DNA of 64,000 nt from FEN-1279 sp964501535 (GTDB taxonomy: Bacteria > Bacteroidota > Ignavibacteria > Tepidaquicellales > Tepidaquicellaceae), in NCBI GenBank assembly GCA_964501535.1, contig CAZCSV010000002.1, positions 124,001 to 188,000 of the forward strand. Direction: 5' to 3'. Made by a program: the position numbers and the translations under genes. How positions within the stretch are numbered: position 1 is the stretch's first letter; the number at the start of each line of letters is the position of its first letter. Below the pieces are notes generated by a model. The model did not search any database, was not told where the DNA came from, and saw only the letters and a program-made list of their open reading frames with translations. Below, in pieces: positions 24,419 through 34,123 of the stretch.

Positions 24419-25666
24419 ATGAAAAAGCTAGTATTTTTGTTTTTTTGTTTTTCATCAGTTACATTTTCTCAATATGGTTGGTTTATTCAACAAAGTGGAA
24501 CAATTCAAACATTACAATCAGTATCTTTTGTTAATGCAAATTATGGATGGGCGGTTGGCAATGAAGGTGATACTATCAAATTAACTACGAACGGTGGTAT
24601 TGGATGGTATTCCGTAACAAGCGGAACAAATAAAAGACCAAATTCTGTCTGTTTTGTTAATGCAAACACTGGATGGACTGCAGGTTTAAACGGAACAATT
24701 CATAAATCCACAAATGGTGGTTTTAATTGGATCCCTCAAACAAGTGGAATAACATCGCATTTAACGCATATTTATTTTTTGAATGAACTAACTGGGTGGG
24801 CTGTTGGAAGTGTAATAAGAAAAACTTTTAATGGAGGAAACGTTTGGTTGTCCCAAGGTAGTGGAATAGTTGATTTTCTATATTCTGTATTTTTTGTTGA
24901 TGCAAATTATGGTTGGGCAGTTGGAGATAGAGGGGATTCAGTTTATAGATCTAATAATGGAGGAGATACTTGGGAAATAATTTTAAGTGGGAATAGTAAT
25001 GCTTTGCACGATGTTCGTTTTGTAAATCAGAATACTGGATGGGCGGTTGGATTAAATGGAACAATTTTAAAATCAACAAATGGTGGTTTAAATTGGTTCA
25101 CTCAAAATAGTGGGACAAATAGTTTCCTTTTAAGCTTATATTTTGTGAATGCAAGTACGGGTTGGATAGTAGGAGGTCCACCTATTATATTAAAAACTAC
25201 AAACGCAGGAATTAATTGGATATCTCAATCACATCCAGTACCACAAAATAGTAGTCTTTTTTCAGTTTGTTTTGCAAATGAAAATACTGGATGGACCGTT
25301 GGTGATCATGGAGTAATCATTAAAACAACTACTGGAGGAAATATAACAAATGTCAGAAAAGGTAATGAGTTAGCACCTTCTTCATATTCTTTATCCCAAA
25401 ACTATCCTAATCCTTTCAATCCAACAACGAATATAAAATTCGATATTTCGAATGGATTCCCAACAAGAACGTTCGGGAATGACAAAATAGTTTTAAAGAT
25501 TTATGATGTTCTTGGGAAAGAGGTTGAAACACTCGTAAATGAAAAATTATCACCGGGTAGTTATAGTGTTGATTGGAATGCTTCGACATATTCAAGCGGA
25601 GTTTATTTTTACAGATTAACGTCGGGGAGTTATTCTGATGTAAAAAAAATGGTGCTTTTAAAGTAA
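24419..25666 (+). CDS. Secreted YCF48-like beta-propeller with T9SS domain
   Basis: A 415-residue secreted protein. A signal peptide (residues 1-18, ending TFS) precedes seven or more repeats of the form W..VG..G.I..T.NGG..W, for instance TGWAVGLNGTILKSTNGGLNW. These are the BNR-like blades of the YCF48/HCF136 propeller. The end is a T9SS sorting domain, SLSQNYPNPFNPTTNIKF to GVYFYRLTSG. Between NIKFDIS and VLKIYDVLGKEV it carries extra residues NGFPTRTFGNDKI that are encoded by a family-A repeat (25451-25488). Probably surface-exposed or released; its ligand is unknown. AT-rich like its upstream neighbour. Confidence 0.85.
   Translation: MKKLVFLFFCFSSVTFSQYGWFIQQSGTIQTLQSVSFVNANYGWAVGNEGDTIKLTTNGGIGWYSVTSGTNKRPNSVCFVNANTGWTAGLNGTIHKSTNGGFNWIPQTSGITSHLTHIYFLNELTGWAVGSVIRKTFNGGNVWLSQGSGIVDFLYSVFFVDANYGWAVGDRGDSVYRSNNGGDTWEIILSGNSNALHDVRFVNQNTGWAVGLNGTILKSTNGGLNWFTQNSGTNSFLLSLYFVNASTGWIVGGPPIILKTTNAGINWISQSHPVPQNSSLFSVCFANENTGWTVGDHGVIIKTTTGGNITNVRKGNELAPSSYSLSQNYPNPFNPTTNIKFDISNGFPTRTFGNDKIVLKIYDVLGKEVETLVNEKLSPGSYSVDWNASTYSSGVYFYRLTSGSYSDVKKMVLLK
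25451..25488. repeat. Family A repeat inside a coding sequence, copy 3
   Basis: ATGGATTCCC...CGGGAATGACAAAA lies in the sorting-domain codons of the YCF48-like gene and matches the intergenic copy at 25685-25721, both starting ATGGATTCCC and ending GGGAATGACAAAA. ATTCCC pairs with GGGAAT and AAC with GTT. Confidence 0.8.
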
Positions 25667-25684
25667 GAATTCATAAGTTAAAAA

Positions 25685-25717
25685 GATGGATTCCCGCTTA
25701 AAACATGCGGGAATGAC
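25685..25717. repeat. Palindromic dispersed repeat, family A, copy 4
   Basis: GATGGATTCCCGC, loop TTAAAACAT, GCGGGAATGAC: the reverse orientation of copies 1 and 2. Eight-bp arms at 25690-25697 and 25707-25714 pair perfectly. It lies 19 bp after the YCF48-like gene. Confidence 0.8.
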
Positions 25718-25729
25718 AAAAACGAATAA

Positions 25730-25768
25730 AAAAAATACCTTTAACAAACAGCGTTAAAGGTATTTTTT
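25730..25768. terminator. Bidirectional terminator
   Basis: A 16-bp inverted repeat, AAAAAATACCTTTAAC and GTTAAAGGTATTTTTT, with a 7-base loop. It is between convergent genes and the A/T runs serve both strands. Confidence 0.9.
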
Positions 25769-25791
25769 ACATCAATCACTTAACACAGGAG

Positions 25792-27120
25792 TTAAGAGTT
25801 ATTTCTTTTAGGCGGAGGACTTGAGTTTTTGTTACTATTGCCGGGATTATGCCCCGGGCTGTTATTTGGTTTACTATTATTATTGTTTCCTGATTTATTA
25901 CTACTGCCCGGATTATAAGTCGGGGCTTTATGAGTTTCTCTATTCGGGCTCGAGTTTTTATTGCTATTACCGGGATTATACGTCGGTTCTTTATAAGTCT
26001 CTTTTTTCGGGCTAGAGTTTTTGTTACTGTTCCCCGGGTTATAAGTCGGGGATTTATTGCTATTAGAATTTTTATTTGACTCTTTATTCGTGTTGGAGTT
26101 TTTATTGGATTCCCTGTTAGTATTTTTGTTACTGTTTTCCCGTCTGCTATTCGGGTTAGTCGTAGTGCTTTCCTGTTTTTTCCTCGAGCTATTGTTATTA
26201 TTTATCTGTTTTTCTCTGTTATAACTGTTTTCCCTGTTTGTGTTAACATTTTCATTCCTATTTTTTATTCCGCTATTTTTTTCGGTTGAATATTTATTTT
26301 TCGAGGTGTTATTTATTTTCAGCGGTTGTTTATTCATATCTACGAGGGATATTTTTTTGGTAGTGATAGTTGACCCTGTCGATTTTTCGATTTCTTTTTT
26401 CTTTGGTCCGATGTTAAAGACTTCTTTACCGCTTGTAGTAATTTTCGCATCCGAGACTAAGTTGGCATTTTTCTTTAAATCAAGGGCGGCTTCTCTTGTT
26501 ACAGGTTTGTTAAAATCTTCTTTTTTAACGAAAACCCATTTGTTGGTGATGCTTTTCTGTTTAGGGGTTCTCGGATCGGTAACGATAATTCCGTGATGGT
26601 GTCTCCATCTCGTTCTTGGAGATATTGGGTGCCAGCCGATGTGATGGCGCGTATGGCACCAGCTAACCCAGCAGGGAGCCCATCTATGACCAGGAGACCA
26701 GACCCATCCCCATCTAACGGAGAACCACCATCTGCCGTAGTGATAGGGTGCCCAGCCCCAATGATAATCGGAAACCCAAACCCATCCGAACCTTGTAAAT
26801 TCCCAGTGTCCGTAAGTATAAGGATTCCAGTCTACATATACATAACTTATTCTGGGTCTCCATACATATTCCGTAATTATATCTTCGTCAATATCGACAG
26901 TTTCGCTCAACTCCAGATTTTCGTCATTATCAATGTCCTCTTTATCCACTTTTATCCAGTCACCATCTTTTGAAAGTTCATCATAAAAGGTATTAATATC
27001 TGCCGAATCTTCGGCAGGTTTTGTGATGATAACTTCTTCCTCCGGTTCAACCTGGCTTACGGCGGATTTTCCAAAGCACAGGAAAAGGGGGACAAGAAGA
27101 ATAAAAATTATTTTTTTCAT
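25792..27120 (-). CDS. DUF6600 protein with YxWGxW-type repeats and Asn-rich tail
   Basis: A 442-residue exported protein. ATG 27120 (MKKIIFILLVPLFLCFG) was chosen because a clean signal peptide starts there; the frame runs 63 bp further upstream without adding sense. Residues about 80-190 are Trp/His/Tyr-rich with repeats such as YGHWEFTRFGWVWVSD and WGWAPYHYGRWW, the DUF6600 pattern of Bacteroidota. From about residue 270 the protein is Asn/Ser/Lys-rich, and near the end it repeats PTYNPGNSNKNSSP several times. Role unknown; the tail looks disordered, perhaps a surface or cell-wall binding region. Confidence 0.85.
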   Translation of the reverse strand: MKKIIFILLVPLFLCFGKSAVSQVEPEEEVIITKPAEDSADINTFYDELSKDGDWIKVDKEDIDNDENLELSETVDIDEDIITEYVWRPRISYVYVDWNPYTYGHWEFTRFGWVWVSDYHWGWAPYHYGRWWFSVRWGWVWSPGHRWAPCWVSWCHTRHHIGWHPISPRTRWRHHHGIIVTDPRTPKQKSITNKWVFVKKEDFNKPVTREAALDLKKNANLVSDAKITTSGKEVFNIGPKKKEIEKSTGSTITTKKISLVDMNKQPLKINNTSKNKYSTEKNSGIKNRNENVNTNRENSYNREKQINNNNSSRKKQESTTTNPNSRRENSNKNTNRESNKNSNTNKESNKNSNSNKSPTYNPGNSNKNSSPKKETYKEPTYNPGNSNKNSSPNRETHKAPTYNPGSSNKSGNNNNSKPNNSPGHNPGNSNKNSSPPPKRNNS

Positions 27121-27410
27121 ATGCATACGATTTAAAGTTTCGCTTAAGCAATATAATAATATTAATACATTTGTCAAATCCAAAATTTACCCCCTTTAAG
27201 GGTAACATAAATATTATAATACTTAAGTTACTTTTTTATACTTCCATTATATTAGACAGGTTCCGGTTTTTTCGCATTTAATAACAAAATAAAATATACT
27301 GATGGTTATTTTTGAAAAGAAATATGCACCCAAGAATATGTAAAATCCCATGCAGATTTTCTGTTAATGCATGAATAACATTAATTTAGAGATAATTGAT
27401 ATTCATTATA

Positions 27411-28496
27411 TTAGTATTCGAATCCGATATTCAAGGTTCCTTCGAATCTATCGTTTCCCTGATGAAATACTTTTATTTTGTTATCGAGCCTAAGGTATCT
27501 TCCTTCAATTTTCACGTAGGCAAACTCGATTGGTCTATATTCGCAGCCAAGAGCAACACCATTTCCCTTTAGCCAGTTATAGGCACCGGTATTTCCCGAA
27601 AGCACACCGTCCTGGTCCTGATAGAATTCACCTCTGATTGCCGCACTGAATTTAGGATTAAATTTATATCTTATGCTTAGCAAGCCACCATAGGTGAAGG
27701 CGGTAGAGGTTGTGTCGGACAATTTTGAATTTTCTTGCATGCAAAAATCCAAGCTTGCTATTACATCAATTTTTTTATGAGGGGAAACATTAAATATTAA
27801 ATTATGAAACATTCTAGTTTTTCCGTTAACGTCTGCCGGCATTTCATTTCCTATGATATTATTATAAGTAACACTGAGCGGCTTGATCGGGGTATAGACC
27901 AATTGTATTCCGAAAGATTTATTTTTATTATTATCTTCGAACAGGTTATAGCCGTTAATAAGATATAGGCTGGCAGAAAATTTATCGCTGAAGTCGTAGC
28001 CAATTTTAAATCCGCTCTGCAGATATGGTTCACCGTATGCCGGCAGGGAGAAAGAGCTTAAGAAGTTACTATTAGGGAAATCTTCTGCGCCGATATGCGT
28101 AGTAAAATATCCGGCATCTATCCAGAGGTTTTCATAAGGGGAGAATCCTACATTAGCTTCCTGAATCATATCGAATTTAGTATAAGGTTTCCAGTTAACA
28201 TCGGGTATATCCCCATAATGTAGTGTGAAAGTGCTTCTGATTTTTTCCGTGTTATAATTAAGTGATACAGCAGCGATATTTAATCTAATCTGATCTCTGT
28301 AAGGTGAAATGAAATCAAATAATCTCTGTTCCTGAAATATATTTTTATCATTATCATAAGCATAATAAGCATCGACATAAGTTCCGAGCTTGAAATTTTT
28401 AAAGAACTTACTGATTTCATTTTTCTGAGATTTTGAAGTCTCGGGAAGAAAGAACAAAAAGGTAAAAATCAGCAAAAAACAAATAATCTTTTTCAT
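27411..28496 (-). CDS. OmpL-like outer-membrane beta-barrel porin (BBP2)
   Basis: A 361-residue protein with a signal peptide (MKKIICFLLIFTFLFFLPETSKSQ, cleavage after about residue 24; only this short stretch is quoted as a guide). The mature part alternates polar and hydrophobic residues in many amphipathic strands, contains LGTYVDAYYAYD, GYFTTHIGAEDF and ENLWIDAG, and ends with the aromatic Tyr of GFEY. This fits the putative beta-barrel porin-2 family. It probably allows passive diffusion of small solutes through the outer membrane. It lies 64 bp downstream of the glutamate dehydrogenase gene on the same strand, and co-transcription is possible. Confidence 0.8.
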   Translation of the reverse strand: MKKIICFLLIFTFLFFLPETSKSQKNEISKFFKNFKLGTYVDAYYAYDNDKNIFQEQRLFDFISPYRDQIRLNIAAVSLNYNTEKIRSTFTLHYGDIPDVNWKPYTKFDMIQEANVGFSPYENLWIDAGYFTTHIGAEDFPNSNFLSSFSLPAYGEPYLQSGFKIGYDFSDKFSASLYLINGYNLFEDNNKNKSFGIQLVYTPIKPLSVTYNNIIGNEMPADVNGKTRMFHNLIFNVSPHKKIDVIASLDFCMQENSKLSDTTSTAFTYGGLLSIRYKFNPKFSAAIRGEFYQDQDGVLSGNTGAYNWLKGNGVALGCEYRPIEFAYVKIEGRYLRLDNKIKVFHQGNDRFEGTLNIGFEY

Positions 28497-28560
28497 AACG
28501 GTTTATTTACAGATTTAATAATCCCCGCTCCCGATTATTTACGGGAGCGGATAAATATTT

Positions 28561-29982
28561 TTACGGAAATATGCCGAGATTCATATACGATTCTGCAATT
28601 TTATCAATTGCGACAACGAAAGCCGCTGTTCTGAAGCTGTCTATTTTCGGGTTTGCTTTCCATGTGTCTCTTATTTGGTGGTATGCGGTAATCATAGTAT
28701 CTTCCAGACCGGAATTAACCAAATCGATTTCACTTGCGCCTTTAATAACCATATCTTTTTGCTGAAGCGAGAGTTTGCTCTTTGTCAATTTTTCAAGAAT
28801 ATCAACGAAGTTCCCGTGAGAATATTCGTCGTATCTTTTTTCCATTCTGCCGAATGCAACGTGGGAAAGGTTTTTCAGCCATTCAAAATAAGATACAGTA
28901 ACACCACCGGCATTTGCGTACATATCGGCAAGTACAAGGACACCTTTTTTCAGAAGTATTTCTTCGGCTTCCGCAGTCACGGGTCCGTTTGCACCCTCAC
29001 CGATGATTTTTGCTTTTATATTTGCGGCGTTGTCTTTATGAATCTGGTTTTCCAATGCGGCAGGGATAAGTATATCACATTCGAGTTCAAGTATCTCATT
29101 TCCATTTTTGAAATCTCTTGCTTTTTTAAAGCCGAGCAACGAACCTGTTTCTTTTCTGTGTTTGAATGCATCATCAACATCAATGCCTTTAGGGTCATAA
29201 ATTCCGCCTTCTCTTTCAATTAATCCTACTATTACTCCACCGCCTTCCTGAATAAATTTTGCAGCATGGTAGCCGACATTACCCAAACCCTGTACGATTA
29301 CGGTCTTTCCCTGAAGACCCGGTTTTAGTCCGAGAGCTTTCATATCGTCTTTCACTTTACAGGCTTCGCGGACTGCAAAGAAAACTCCTCTTCCTGTTGC
29401 TTCTTTTCTGCCGCCGATACCGTGCTGTGAAATCGGTTTACCGGTAGTGCAGGCGAGAGAGTCAGTCTGGTTGGAATTTGCGAAGTTAAAGGTCATATAG
29501 GTATCAGCAATCCAAGCCATTTCTCTTGGTCCGGTACCGTAATCCGGAGCAGGGACGTCAATTCCGGGACCGATGAAATTCTTTTTAATAAGTTCGACGG
29601 CATAGCGTCTTGTAATACGTTCGAGTTCGTTTGTTCTATATTTCCAGGGGTCAACCTTAACTCCACCTTTACCGCCTCCGAAAGGAACGTTTACGACAGC
29701 GCATTTATAAGTCATAAGAGCAGCGAGAGCCATAACTTCGTCTTCGCAAACCAAAGAGCTGAATCTTATTCCGCCTTTTACAGGCAACATATGATGGGAG
29801 TGTTCTACACGCCAGGCGTCGATTACTTCATATTTATCGTCATCGAGACGTAGAGGAAATTTAAAGTGATACACGCTGTTACACATTTTTATTTGTTCTA
29901 GCAAACCTTTAGGATAGTTAGTATGCAATGCTGCTTTATCGAAGTATTTACATACATCTCCAAAGAAAGAATTAGTTTCCAT
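28561..29982 (-). CDS. gdhA: Glu/Leu/Phe/Val dehydrogenase (glutamate dehydrogenase-like)
   Basis: A 473-residue enzyme. The substrate and catalytic region is PVKGGIRF with MTYKCAVVNVPFGGGKGG and GPGIDVPAPDYGTG. The nucleotide-binding fold shows VIVQGLGNVGYHAAKF. Length and motifs fit NAD(P)-dependent glutamate dehydrogenase, which interconverts glutamate with 2-oxoglutarate and ammonia, though leucine or other amino-acid dehydrogenases share these motifs. It is somewhat longer than the common 410-450 residues. The 278 bp upstream are AT-rich and hold no gene. Confidence 0.88.
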   Translation of the reverse strand: METNSFFGDVCKYFDKAALHTNYPKGLLEQIKMCNSVYHFKFPLRLDDDKYEVIDAWRVEHSHHMLPVKGGIRFSSLVCEDEVMALAALMTYKCAVVNVPFGGGKGGVKVDPWKYRTNELERITRRYAVELIKKNFIGPGIDVPAPDYGTGPREMAWIADTYMTFNFANSNQTDSLACTTGKPISQHGIGGRKEATGRGVFFAVREACKVKDDMKALGLKPGLQGKTVIVQGLGNVGYHAAKFIQEGGGVIVGLIEREGGIYDPKGIDVDDAFKHRKETGSLLGFKKARDFKNGNEILELECDILIPAALENQIHKDNAANIKAKIIGEGANGPVTAEAEEILLKKGVLVLADMYANAGGVTVSYFEWLKNLSHVAFGRMEKRYDEYSHGNFVDILEKLTKSKLSLQQKDMVIKGASEIDLVNSGLEDTMITAYHQIRDTWKANPKIDSFRTAAFVVAIDKIAESYMNLGIFP

Positions 29983-30259
29983 TATAAATTAATTTAGTTT
30001 TTTAAGTTTTGTGAAATTAGAAATTTTATATATAGAAATAAACGAAAAAATTCGTTATTTAATTTCATATTTTTATAAAATTTAGCAGTGCATTTCCGAT
30101 ATTACACTTGACTAAGAACAAACAGACTCAATTTTTAAAATTTTTTGTCAAGATTCAAAATATAAATATTAATTTTGATAAAAGGTTACAAATTACTGTA
30201 TTTAATAACAATATAAATGTTCATATATTTAATTTTAGTAATTAATAATCCTTTCCGTT

Positions 30260-31528
30260 ATGAAAAAATATATTTTGTCTAAGACAGCAGAAAATCTAAT
30301 TGGTTCCGGAATTAGAAAAATTTCAGATGTAATAAATGCACGTATCGAAAAAGGTGAAAAGATTTATAATTTCACGATAGGGGATTATAATCCTAAAGTA
30401 TTTCCGATTCCGGAAGGTTTGAAAAAAGAAATTGCGGAAGCATATAAAGATAACCAGACGAATTATCCTCCTTCGGAAGGTGTAGCGATATTAAGAAATG
30501 CAATTTCCGAATTTATAAAAGAAAAAGGCGGGTTCGATTATAAACCGAACGAGATTGTAGTCGGCAGTGGTGCCAGGCCTCTGACATACACGCTTTTTAA
30601 AACAATTGTAGACCCTGGTGAAACCATTTTATACCCTGCTCCTTCGTGGAATAACAATTGTTATGTACAACTTGCTGGTGCGAACGGTGTGGCGGTGGAA
30701 ACATCTGCGGAAAATAATTACGTACCTACAAGAAAAGACCTGTTACCTTATATTAAAGATGCGGTTCTGCTTGCAATGAATTCTCCGCTTAATCCGACCG
30801 GCACTGCATTTAAAAAAGAAGCTTTAAAAGAGATTATAGATTTGGTCGTGGAAGAAAATCAAAGACGCGGTGAAAATAAAAAACCGCTTTACATTTTCTT
30901 TGACCAGATTTATTGGATACTTACGTTTGGTGATGTAAAGCATATCAATCCAATTGATTTGAATCCGGCAATTAGGGATTATATCATATTCGTAGATGGT
31001 ATATCGAAATGTTTTGCCGCAACGGGTGTTCGTCTTGGCTGGGCTTACGGACCAAAACCAATTATGGATAAAATAAAAAATATTCTTGCTCATATCGGAG
31101 CGTGGAGTCCGAAACCCGAGCAGGTTGCACTTGGAAAATTTTTGAAGAAAAAAGATGAAGTGAATAAATATTTCGATGATTTTAAAAACGGAATCGAAGC
31201 AAGATTAAAGATATTTTATGATGAATTTGATTATTTGAAAAAAGAAGGATACAATGTTGATGCAATTTCTCCGCAGGGAGCAATTTATCTTACGATTAAA
31301 ATAGATTTAAAAGGAATGAAGACAGCTGACGGAAAAGTTTTGGAAACCGTAGATGATATTCTGCAATATGTACTTGATGATGCAAAGATGGCGCTTGTAC
31401 CGTTTTATGCTTTCGGTTCCTCGGCAGATTCTCCGTGGTTCAGGTTATCGGTTGGTACGTGTAGTGTTCAGGATGCAAAAGATGCGGCACTGGCTTTGAG
31501 AAAATCGTTGCGGAAATTAAAAAAATAG
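30260..31528 (+). CDS. Class I/II aminotransferase
   Basis: A 422-residue PLP-dependent aminotransferase of the aspartate aminotransferase fold. Landmarks are NFTIGDYNP near the N-terminus, NYPPSEGVAILRNAI, the substrate segment MNSPLNPTG, the PLP lysine in FVDGISKCFAATGVRLGW and WFRLSVGTC near the C-terminus, where the Arg binds the substrate carboxylate. The exact amino acid cannot be told from sequence. It is separated from the ATP-grasp operon by 286 bp and a weak terminator, so joint function with that operon is only possible. Confidence 0.85.
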   Translation: MKKYILSKTAENLIGSGIRKISDVINARIEKGEKIYNFTIGDYNPKVFPIPEGLKKEIAEAYKDNQTNYPPSEGVAILRNAISEFIKEKGGFDYKPNEIVVGSGARPLTYTLFKTIVDPGETILYPAPSWNNNCYVQLAGANGVAVETSAENNYVPTRKDLLPYIKDAVLLAMNSPLNPTGTAFKKEALKEIIDLVVEENQRRGENKKPLYIFFDQIYWILTFGDVKHINPIDLNPAIRDYIIFVDGISKCFAATGVRLGWAYGPKPIMDKIKNILAHIGAWSPKPEQVALGKFLKKKDEVNKYFDDFKNGIEARLKIFYDEFDYLKKEGYNVDAISPQGAIYLTIKIDLKGMKTADGKVLETVDDILQYVLDDAKMALVPFYAFGSSADSPWFRLSVGTCSVQDAKDAALALRKSLRKLKK

Positions 31529-31578
31529 AAATTATTTTTTAATTTATTTAAAACAACAATAATATTTTTTATTATTAT

Positions 31579-31618
31579 AAAAGTGTTTAGATATTTTTTC
31601 TTTACACTTTTTTTTATT
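31579..31618 (+). terminator. Possible terminator after the aminotransferase
   Basis: AAAAGTGT (31579-31586) and ACACTTTT (31604-31611) with a 17-base loop, followed by a T tract. It has a short stem, so support is moderate. Confidence 0.55.
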
Positions 31619-31814
31619 TGTTTTACGCGCTTCAAAACCCTTGTCTGCACAGCATTTCCAAACGCAGATATTTTTCATTACAATTTTATAAAATAATTAC
31701 GATTTAAAAAAATATTTATAAATAATTATTTTTTTATTTTGCTAAAATCTTCTTGACAATTTAACTTATAATGTTATATTTGTGAAAACTTTTTTGTAAG
31801 TTAAAAAATATTTT

Positions 31815-32903
31815 TTGAATTTAGCTTTAACATATAACATAAAGAAAGAATTTGAAGGAGAGGAAACAAATTCTGCAAAGGGAGTAAAGAATTCAGTTAC
31901 TCAAAAATATATTAACAGCGAACTGGTAGAAAACTATCCCGAAAGGATAGATGACACATTTGCGGAGTGGGATTCTATGGAAACGATCGAAGCAGTGAAA
32001 ACTGCACTGGAACTGGGTGGGCACGATGTTACTCTTGTTGAAGCGGATGAAGATGCATACGAAAAATTAAAATATGTAAAACCGGATTTTGTGTTTAATT
32101 TAGCGGAAGGTTATCACGGTGCATCACGTGAATCGCAAATACCTGCTATGCTCGAGTTGTTAAATATTCCTTTTACGGGAAGTGATTCGATTACGATTGG
32201 AATTTGTCACGATAAATCACGATGCAAAGAAATATTATCTTATTATAATATACCGAACTCAAAATTTTTCATATCAAATATACAACTTAGTAAAAATAAC
32301 TTAGAGTTTCCGAAATTTGTTAAACCGTTACATGAAGGTTCATCTAAAGGCATCTATAACTCTTCTCTTGCAAATAATTTAAAAGAGTTGAACAATGAGA
32401 TTAAAAGAATAAAGGAATGCTACAATCAACCTGCCTTGATAGAAGATTTTATTGGAGGGAAAGAGTTTACCGTAGCAATGCTCGGTAACCGGAAAAACGT
32501 TAAGGTTCTTCCTATTGTTGAAGTGAATCTCGACTTTGTTCCCGAAGGATTTAATAAAATTTATTCTTACGAAGTAAAATGGTTTTTCGATACAAGAGAA
32601 AACCAGCTAGAAATCTTTACGTGTCCTGCAAATATAAGTAAGGAAATTTATAAAAGAATAGAAGAAGTTTGCGCGGATGCTTACAGAGTATTAAGAATCA
32701 GAGACTGGGCGAGAATAGATGTCAGGTTGGATAAAAATAATATTCCGAGCATAATCGAAATTAATCCTCTCCCCGGGATATTACCTGACCCGAGAGACAA
32801 CTCTTGTTATCCTAAAGCCGCAAGACACGCAGGTATGGATTACAATGCAATGATTAATGCCGTATTGAACGAAGCAGTTAACAGAGTTAACAATAAAATT
32901 TAA
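31815..32903 (+). CDS. ATP-grasp ligase, D-Ala-D-Ala ligase-like, first paralogue
   Basis: A 362-residue ATP-grasp enzyme of the Ddl type. Visible motifs are PDFVFNLAEG, NIPFTGSDSITIGICHDKSRCKEIL, FVKPLHEGSSKGIY (ATP loop), LIEDFIGGKEFTVAMLG and the metal-binding ending IEINPLPGILPD. The only near start is TTG 31815, giving LALTYNIKKEF, which reads as the first strand. It is 51 bp from a second ligase of the same length. True Ddl enzymes are usually single, so these probably join amino acids or other small substrates. Confidence 0.82.
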   Translation: MNLALTYNIKKEFEGEETNSAKGVKNSVTQKYINSELVENYPERIDDTFAEWDSMETIEAVKTALELGGHDVTLVEADEDAYEKLKYVKPDFVFNLAEGYHGASRESQIPAMLELLNIPFTGSDSITIGICHDKSRCKEILSYYNIPNSKFFISNIQLSKNNLEFPKFVKPLHEGSSKGIYNSSLANNLKELNNEIKRIKECYNQPALIEDFIGGKEFTVAMLGNRKNVKVLPIVEVNLDFVPEGFNKIYSYEVKWFFDTRENQLEIFTCPANISKEIYKRIEEVCADAYRVLRIRDWARIDVRLDKNNIPSIIEINPLPGILPDPRDNSCYPKAARHAGMDYNAMINAVLNEAVNRVNNKI

Positions 32904-32954
32904 ATGGTTAAATTCTAAAACCTTTAATTAAATATTTTAGAGGGAAAATAATAA

Positions 32955-34043
32955 ATGAAGATTGATATTATTTTTAATGACCCTACGCAATATTCCAAAG
33001 ATAAAATCTGGGATGATGGTGTAACAGATATTGATAAAATAGATGCAGAGATTGATATGAGTGAATACGGTGTGTTGGATGAAATGAAGTCTGTACAGCG
33101 TGCATTAAAAGAGAGTGAACACATAACAAAGATTGTTCCGGTTGCACTCGATATATATAAATTGATAGATGAGTTAAGAAGCGACAGGCCCGATATTATT
33201 TTTAATCTTTGTGAATCTGTTGATGGAGACCCGACTCAGGAGATGAATATTGCATCTCTTTTTGAAATTATGAAAATACCCTATACAGGTTCGCGTGCTT
33301 TAACACTCGGACTCGCACTGAATAAATCCAGAGTTAAAGAAATTTTACACTATTATAATATTCCTACTGCTTCACATTACCTGTGTGCAAATTCAAACTT
33401 ATATAAAGAAAACGGATACAGCAAAGTAAAAGATAAATTTCCTTTGATAGTAAAACCATCCAGAGAAGATGCGAGTATCGGAATCGAAAATAAATCAATC
33501 GTTTATAACGACACCGAGTTGAAAACGAGAATCGAATACATTCTTGATGTACATAAGCAGCCTGCACTTGTGGAAGAGTTTATAGACGGCAGGGAAATAA
33601 ATGTAAGTGTAGTGGGGAACTTTAAAACAAGCGATGAAGATTTGATAGTATTCCCGATTTCGGAAATTGATTTTACCGGAATGCCCGAAGATTATCCGAA
33701 GATAGTAAGTTATAAAAGCAAGTGGATGTACAAGACGGTTGAATTTACCTGTACAAAAGCGGTTTGTCCGGCAAAGAATATTTCGCCCGAACTGGAAAAA
33801 ACAATTCAGCAGACGGCAAAAAAAGTTTACAGGATAGTAGGTGCCTCTGATTATGCGAGAGTTGATTTCAGGGTGAAAGATAATATTCCATATGTGCTTG
33901 AACTTAACCCCAATCCTGATATAGCATCAGATGTAGATGAAGATACCGGATTCACGAGAAGCGGAAAGGCATACGGCTGGACTTATGAAACATTGATTCA
34001 GAATATCATTAATTATTCAGCTGAAAGATGGGGAATAAAATAG
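32955..34043 (+). CDS. ATP-grasp ligase, D-Ala-D-Ala ligase-like, second paralogue
   Basis: A 362-residue paralogue of the preceding gene. Matching landmarks are PDIIFNLCESVDGDP, IPYTGSRALTLGLALNKSRVKEIL, LIVKPSREDASIGI, LVEEFIDGREINVSVVG and LELNPNPDIASD. A tandem-duplication origin is likely, though the two are well diverged. Two successive ATP-grasp ligations could build a tripeptide-like product or add two groups to one core. AGGG-type sequence and an ATG at 32955 mark the start. The GNAT gene follows after 80 bp. Confidence 0.85.
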   Translation: MKIDIIFNDPTQYSKDKIWDDGVTDIDKIDAEIDMSEYGVLDEMKSVQRALKESEHITKIVPVALDIYKLIDELRSDRPDIIFNLCESVDGDPTQEMNIASLFEIMKIPYTGSRALTLGLALNKSRVKEILHYYNIPTASHYLCANSNLYKENGYSKVKDKFPLIVKPSREDASIGIENKSIVYNDTELKTRIEYILDVHKQPALVEEFIDGREINVSVVGNFKTSDEDLIVFPISEIDFTGMPEDYPKIVSYKSKWMYKTVEFTCTKAVCPAKNISPELEKTIQQTAKKVYRIVGASDYARVDFRVKDNIPYVLELNPNPDIASDVDEDTGFTRSGKAYGWTYETLIQNIINYSAERWGIK

Positions 34044-34123
34044 TATATAAAATTGAAAGTTTATAAAGTATATAAAGTAAAAACGAAAAAAAATAGTAAT
34101 TTTAAAAAAGAAAAGTAATCAAG

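Noticed and set aside
26240..26973. Plus-strand frames over the DUF6600 gene
   Set aside because: They mirror the low-complexity codons of the real gene and carry no motif.
31815..34043. Vancomycin-type or cell-wall Ddl pair
   Set aside because: The neighbours are an acetyltransferase and an aminomutase, not mur or van genes.
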